A DNA stretch of 7,444 bases from an uncultured Lysobacter sp. (GTDB taxonomy: Bacteria; Pseudomonadota; Gammaproteobacteria; Xanthomonadales; Xanthomonadaceae). The translations under genes were made by a program, and so were the position numbers. The notes under the pieces were generated by a model. The model was not told the origin of the DNA and did no database searches. It worked only from the letters and a program-made list of their open reading frames with translations. The stretch lies in contig CAMLHR010000054.1 in assembly GCA_946479915.1 (NCBI GenBank), positions 1 to 7,444 of the forward strand, written 5' to 3'. This document shows, one piece after another, positions 4,599-7,444 of this stretch. Within the stretch, counting starts at the first letter, position 1; every line of letters begins with the position of its first letter.

Positions 4599-6938
4599 GT
4601 GCGTACCTCCCTCCGACTGCTCCCCCTCCCGTTCTGCATCGCGCTGTCGCTGGCGGCCCGTGCAGAAGACCCGCCACCGGACTTCTCGCTGTGCCCGATC
4701 GGCGATGCCGTGCCGGCCTTCGAGGACGCGCAGGCACCGACGGGTGCCGCTGAGGACCGTGCGACCCGTCCCACGGACATCGACGGCGACGAGATCGCCG
4801 GCGTCCAGAACGAGGACCTGGTCGTGCGCGGCGACGTGCACCTGCGGCGCGGCGACCAGTTCCTGGGCACCGACAAGCTGACCTACAACACCGGGACCGG
4901 GGAATACCTGGCCGAGGGCAGCGTGCGCTACCAGGACTCCGGCATGCGCCTGGTGGCCGACAGCGCAAGCGGGGACCAGGAATCCGACAGCCATCGCCTG
5001 GACAATGTCCGGTACCAGCTGGTGTCCCGGCGCGGCAACGGCCGCGCGGACTCGATCTCGCTGCACGGCACGACCGGCACCCTGGCGGGGTCCACCTATT
5101 CCTCGTGCGACCCGTCGGACCGCCAGTGGGAACTGCGTGCCGAACAGATCCAGGTCGACACCGAGACCGGCATGGGCACGGCCCGCAACGCGACGTTGCA
5201 CATCCGCGACGTCCCCGTGCTCTACGTGCCGTGGTTCGTGTTCCCGGTGGACGACCGCCGGCGCACCGGCCTGCTCTATCCGTCGATCGGCACCTCGAGC
5301 CGCAACGGATTCGACTGGCGCCAGCCGATCTACCTCAACCTGGCGCCCAACTACGACGCCACGCTCGAGCCCCGCTGGATGAGCAAGCGCGGGGTCATGC
5401 TGAGCGGCGAGTTCCGGTACCTGACGCAGAACGGTGCCGGTGTCCTGGAGGCAGCCTTCCTCCCCGACGACGACCTCACGGAGCGCGAGCGCGCCGAGGA
5501 AATCGCGGAGGGCGTCCCGCCGGAGAACCGCCGCAAGGACGACCGTTCGCAGTTTCGCTTCCAGGGGCACCACAACCTCGACCGCACGTGGCGCACCTAT
5601 GCCAACCTCAACTGGATCAGCGACCCCCACTACGTCGAGGACTTCAGCAGCAGCCTGGACAACCTGTCGCCCGTGTCGGTCGCCAGCCGGGTGGGCCTCC
5701 GGGGACGCGGGCACACCTGGGATGCGGGCGTCGATGCGACGTATTACCTGCTGGCCGATTACACGCTGGACGAGCGGCGGTTGCCGCACCACCAGCTTCC
5801 GCGCGCCTGGTTCCGGTGGGAAGCGCCGCTGCGGCCCTGGCTCGTGGCCGGCCTGGACGCCGAGGCCGTGCAGTTCGAGCACGATGTCGATCCAGGGGGC
5901 GCGCGCATCGACCTGAAGCCCTGGCTCAGCCTGCCATTCGAGGGTGACAGCTGGTTCGTCCGTCCCACGTTCGCGTGGCGCTACACGACGTATGATCTCG
6001 AGGACGGGTTCGGCGCGGCGGTGACCGACGATTCGCCGACGCGCAGCCTGCCGATCACGTCGCTCGACGCCGGCCTGTTCTTCGACCGGGAAGCCCTGTG
6101 GCAGGGCCAGGGCTACCTGCAGACGCTCGAGCCGCGGATCTTCTACCTCCATGCGCCGTTCCGCGACCAGTCGGGCATCCCCCTGTTCGACACCCGCCCG
6201 CTGACCTTCAGCTGGGGGCAGCTGTTCCGCGACAACCGCTACTCCGGCGCGGACCGCCAGGCCGATGCGAACCAGCTCACGCTCGCCGTCACCTCACGGT
6301 TGATCCGGGAGTCGGACGGGTCCGAAAAGCTGTCGGCGAGCCTGGGCCAGATCCGCTATTTCGACGAATCGCGCGTCACCGCCGGGCGCCAGGACCCGGT
6401 GGAACAGGGTCGCTCCGCCTGGGTGGCGGACGTCGGGTATGCGGTCAACGACCGCTGGAGGATCAGCGCGTCGTACCAGTGGGACCCGAAGTTCCGCCGC
6501 GAGGACCTCGCGTCGCTGCGCACGCAGTACCTGCTGGACGGCGACGGCGTGCTCAACTTCGGTTATCGCCACCGGCGCGACCTGCTCGAGCAGGTGGACT
6601 TCTCGTTCCTGTACCCGGTCTCGCCGAACTGGAGCCTGGTCGGCCGCTACTACTACTCGCTGTTCGACCACAAGCTGCTGGAAGGCATCGCCGGCGTGCA
6701 GTGGGACAGCTGCTGCATGGCGGTGCGCCTGGTGGGCCGCCGGTACGTCCGCAACCGCGACGGCGACCTGAACAACACGCTCATGCTCGAGGTCGAGCTG
6801 AAGGGCCTGGGATCGGCCGGCCGCGACGCGAGGGGCGTGTTGCGCCGTGGTATTCTCGGCTATTACCGCGACGACCTGTACCTGGTCCCGCCGGACGTGC
6901 AGGACGGGGTGGACGACCTCGCCCCGGACCCTTTCTAA
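4599..6938 (+). CDS. lptD: LptD, outer-membrane LPS assembly protein
   Basis: Outer-membrane beta-barrel of the Lpt machine, which with the lipoprotein LptE inserts lipopolysaccharide into the outer leaflet. The product has 779 residues (E. coli 784). Residues 1-22 are a signal peptide ending Ala-Arg-Ala. An N-terminal OstA/LptA-like jellyroll spans about 68-210 (ENxDLVVRGDVHL type repeats from residue 72), and the LptD barrel follows, with PWFVFPVDDRRRTG from 211 and MSKRG at 261-265. The four cysteines for the two disulfides are present: Cys32, Cys170, Cys705 and Cys706, corresponding to E. coli 31, 173, 724 and 725. The GTG at 4599 is preferred to a TTG at 4563 because it places a normal short signal peptide at the N-terminus, although its ribosome site is weak. 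It follows the adenosyltransferase gene by 77 bases and precedes surA by 21, as in the E. coli lptD-surA cluster. No frameshift is seen. Confidence 0.96.
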   Translation: MRTSLRLLPLPFCIALSLAARAEDPPPDFSLCPIGDAVPAFEDAQAPTGAAEDRATRPTDIDGDEIAGVQNEDLVVRGDVHLRRGDQFLGTDKLTYNTGTGEYLAEGSVRYQDSGMRLVADSASGDQESDSHRLDNVRYQLVSRRGNGRADSISLHGTTGTLAGSTYSSCDPSDRQWELRAEQIQVDTETGMGTARNATLHIRDVPVLYVPWFVFPVDDRRRTGLLYPSIGTSSRNGFDWRQPIYLNLAPNYDATLEPRWMSKRGVMLSGEFRYLTQNGAGVLEAAFLPDDDLTERERAEEIAEGVPPENRRKDDRSQFRFQGHHNLDRTWRTYANLNWISDPHYVEDFSSSLDNLSPVSVASRVGLRGRGHTWDAGVDATYYLLADYTLDERRLPHHQLPRAWFRWEAPLRPWLVAGLDAEAVQFEHDVDPGGARIDLKPWLSLPFEGDSWFVRPTFAWRYTTYDLEDGFGAAVTDDSPTRSLPITSLDAGLFFDREALWQGQGYLQTLEPRIFYLHAPFRDQSGIPLFDTRPLTFSWGQLFRDNRYSGADRQADANQLTLAVTSRLIRESDGSEKLSASLGQIRYFDESRVTAGRQDPVEQGRSAWVADVGYAVNDRWRISASYQWDPKFRREDLASLRTQYLLDGDGVLNFGYRHRRDLLEQVDFSFLYPVSPNWSLVGRYYYSLFDHKLLEGIAGVQWDSCCMAVRLVGRRYVRNRDGDLNNTLMLEVELKGLGSAGRDARGVLRRGILGYYRDDLYLVPPDVQDGVDDLAPDPF

Positions 6939-6959
6939 GAACGCGCCGACGACCCGCCG

Positions 6960-7444
6960 ATGAGCCGACTGCCCCGCCTTGCCCTCCTGCTGCTCGCCCT
7001 CTGCCTGTGCATGGGGTCGCTCGCGGCACAACAGCTCCAGCCGATCGACCGGATCGTCGCCGTCGTGGACGAGGACGTCATCCTGCAAAGCGAACTCGAC
7101 CGCGCGATGCGGAACGTGCTCGCCCAGTACGCCGGCCGCGAGGCGCAACTGCCGCCGCGCGACGTCCTCATGAAGCAGGTGCTGGACCGCCTCGTGCTGG
7201 TGAAGCTGCAGGTCGCGCGGGCGCAGGCCACCGGCGTGCAGGTCACCGACGCCGACGTGGACCGCACCATCGCCGCGATCGCCGGCGAGAACGCCGGCTC
7301 GGTCGAGCAACTGGCGGCGCAGCTCGCGGCGGACGGCATGTCGCTGGCGGCCTTTCGCGAATCGGTGCGGGACGAGCTGCTGGTGCAGCGCCTGCGCCAG
7401 CGCTTCGCGCAGTCCCAGATCCGGGTCAGCGACGCCGAGGTCGA
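6960..7444 (+). CDS. surA: SurA, periplasmic chaperone/peptidyl-prolyl isomerase (5' part only)
   Basis: Periplasmic chaperone that escorts outer-membrane proteins, LptD among them, to the Bam complex. The window holds the first 161 codons and ends inside the gene (E. coli SurA is 428 residues). A signal peptide covers residues 1-22 (basic start, leucine-rich core, likely cleavage after Ser-Leu-Ala). IDRIVAVVDEDVILQSEL at 29-46 is the SurA_N opening strand and helix, followed by the helical block with QVLDRLVLVKLQ and the FRESVRDELLVQRLR segment, matching E. coli SurA in order and spacing. The parvulin domains lie beyond the window. The ATG at 6960 is the only start that leaves a full signal peptide; no clear ribosome site precedes it, and the 21-base gap to lptD suggests co-transcription. 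Cysteines 15 and 17 lie in the signal core and do not form a lipobox. Confidence 0.93.
   Translation, partial: MSRLPRLALLLLALCLCMGSLAAQQLQPIDRIVAVVDEDVILQSELDRAMRNVLAQYAGREAQLPPRDVLMKQVLDRLVLVKLQVARAQATGVQVTDADVDRTIAAIAGENAGSVEQLAAQLAADGMSLAAFRESVRDELLVQRLRQRFAQSQIRVSDAEV

Noticed and set aside
4590..6152. Minus-strand open frame of 520 codons antisense to lptD
   Set aside because: His/Val/Arg/Gln-rich mirror translation of a clear LptD frame, with no recognisable start region.
7002..7013. Cysteines in the SurA signal region as a lipobox
   Set aside because: Neither has the small residue at -1 nor the usual -3 pattern, and SurA is a soluble periplasmic protein.
6294..7310. Minus-strand open frame of 338 codons antisense to the end of lptD and surA
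   Set aside because: It crosses two real genes and their spacer and has the composition typical of antisense frames at high GC.

Overview
This is a very GC-rich, densely coding segment from a gammaproteobacterium, most likely a member of the Xanthomonadaceae (Lysobacter/Luteimonas type). That placement rests on the base composition, on the form of the LptD, PduO-type adenosyltransferase and DUF6580 proteins, and on the lptD-surA order. It is an inference: no rRNA or other taxonomic marker is present. I see no mobile element, tRNA, CRISPR array or phage gene.

Layout: (1) 40-828, plus strand, a secreted or periplasmic protein with an alanine-rich acidic helical region and a C-terminal pair of EF-hands. 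(2) 833-3267, minus strand, two overlapping FAD-dependent ubiquinone-biosynthesis hydroxylases. UbiH comes first and a UbiI/UbiF-like paralogue second, joined by a GTGA stop/start overlap. The EF-hand gene and the hydroxylase pair converge, and both stop codons lie in one 12-bp palindrome. (3) A short divergent intergenic region, 3268-3353. (4) 3354-7444, plus strand, four genes in a row: a DUF6580 membrane protein, a PduO-type cob(I)alamin adenosyltransferase, lptD, and the 5' part of surA, which runs off the window.

How they work together: the two hydroxylases act on successive ring hydroxylations in ubiquinone synthesis at the inner membrane. The DUF6580 gene and the adenosyltransferase are 7 bases apart and probably co-transcribed, which suggests (but does not prove) a cobalamin-related role for the membrane protein. 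LptD is the outer-membrane lipopolysaccharide translocon and SurA is the periplasmic chaperone needed to assemble it. The same gene pair heads the lptD-surA-pdxA-rsmA-apaGH cluster of E. coli.

Most of the window is ordinary housekeeping content. The points most worth following are the DUF6580/adenosyltransferase pair, the Ala-heptad EF-hand protein, the competing starts of the DUF6580 gene, and the unresolved ring-position specificity of the second hydroxylase. I found no convincing new multi-gene system. The long overlapping open frames on the opposite strands are products of high GC.
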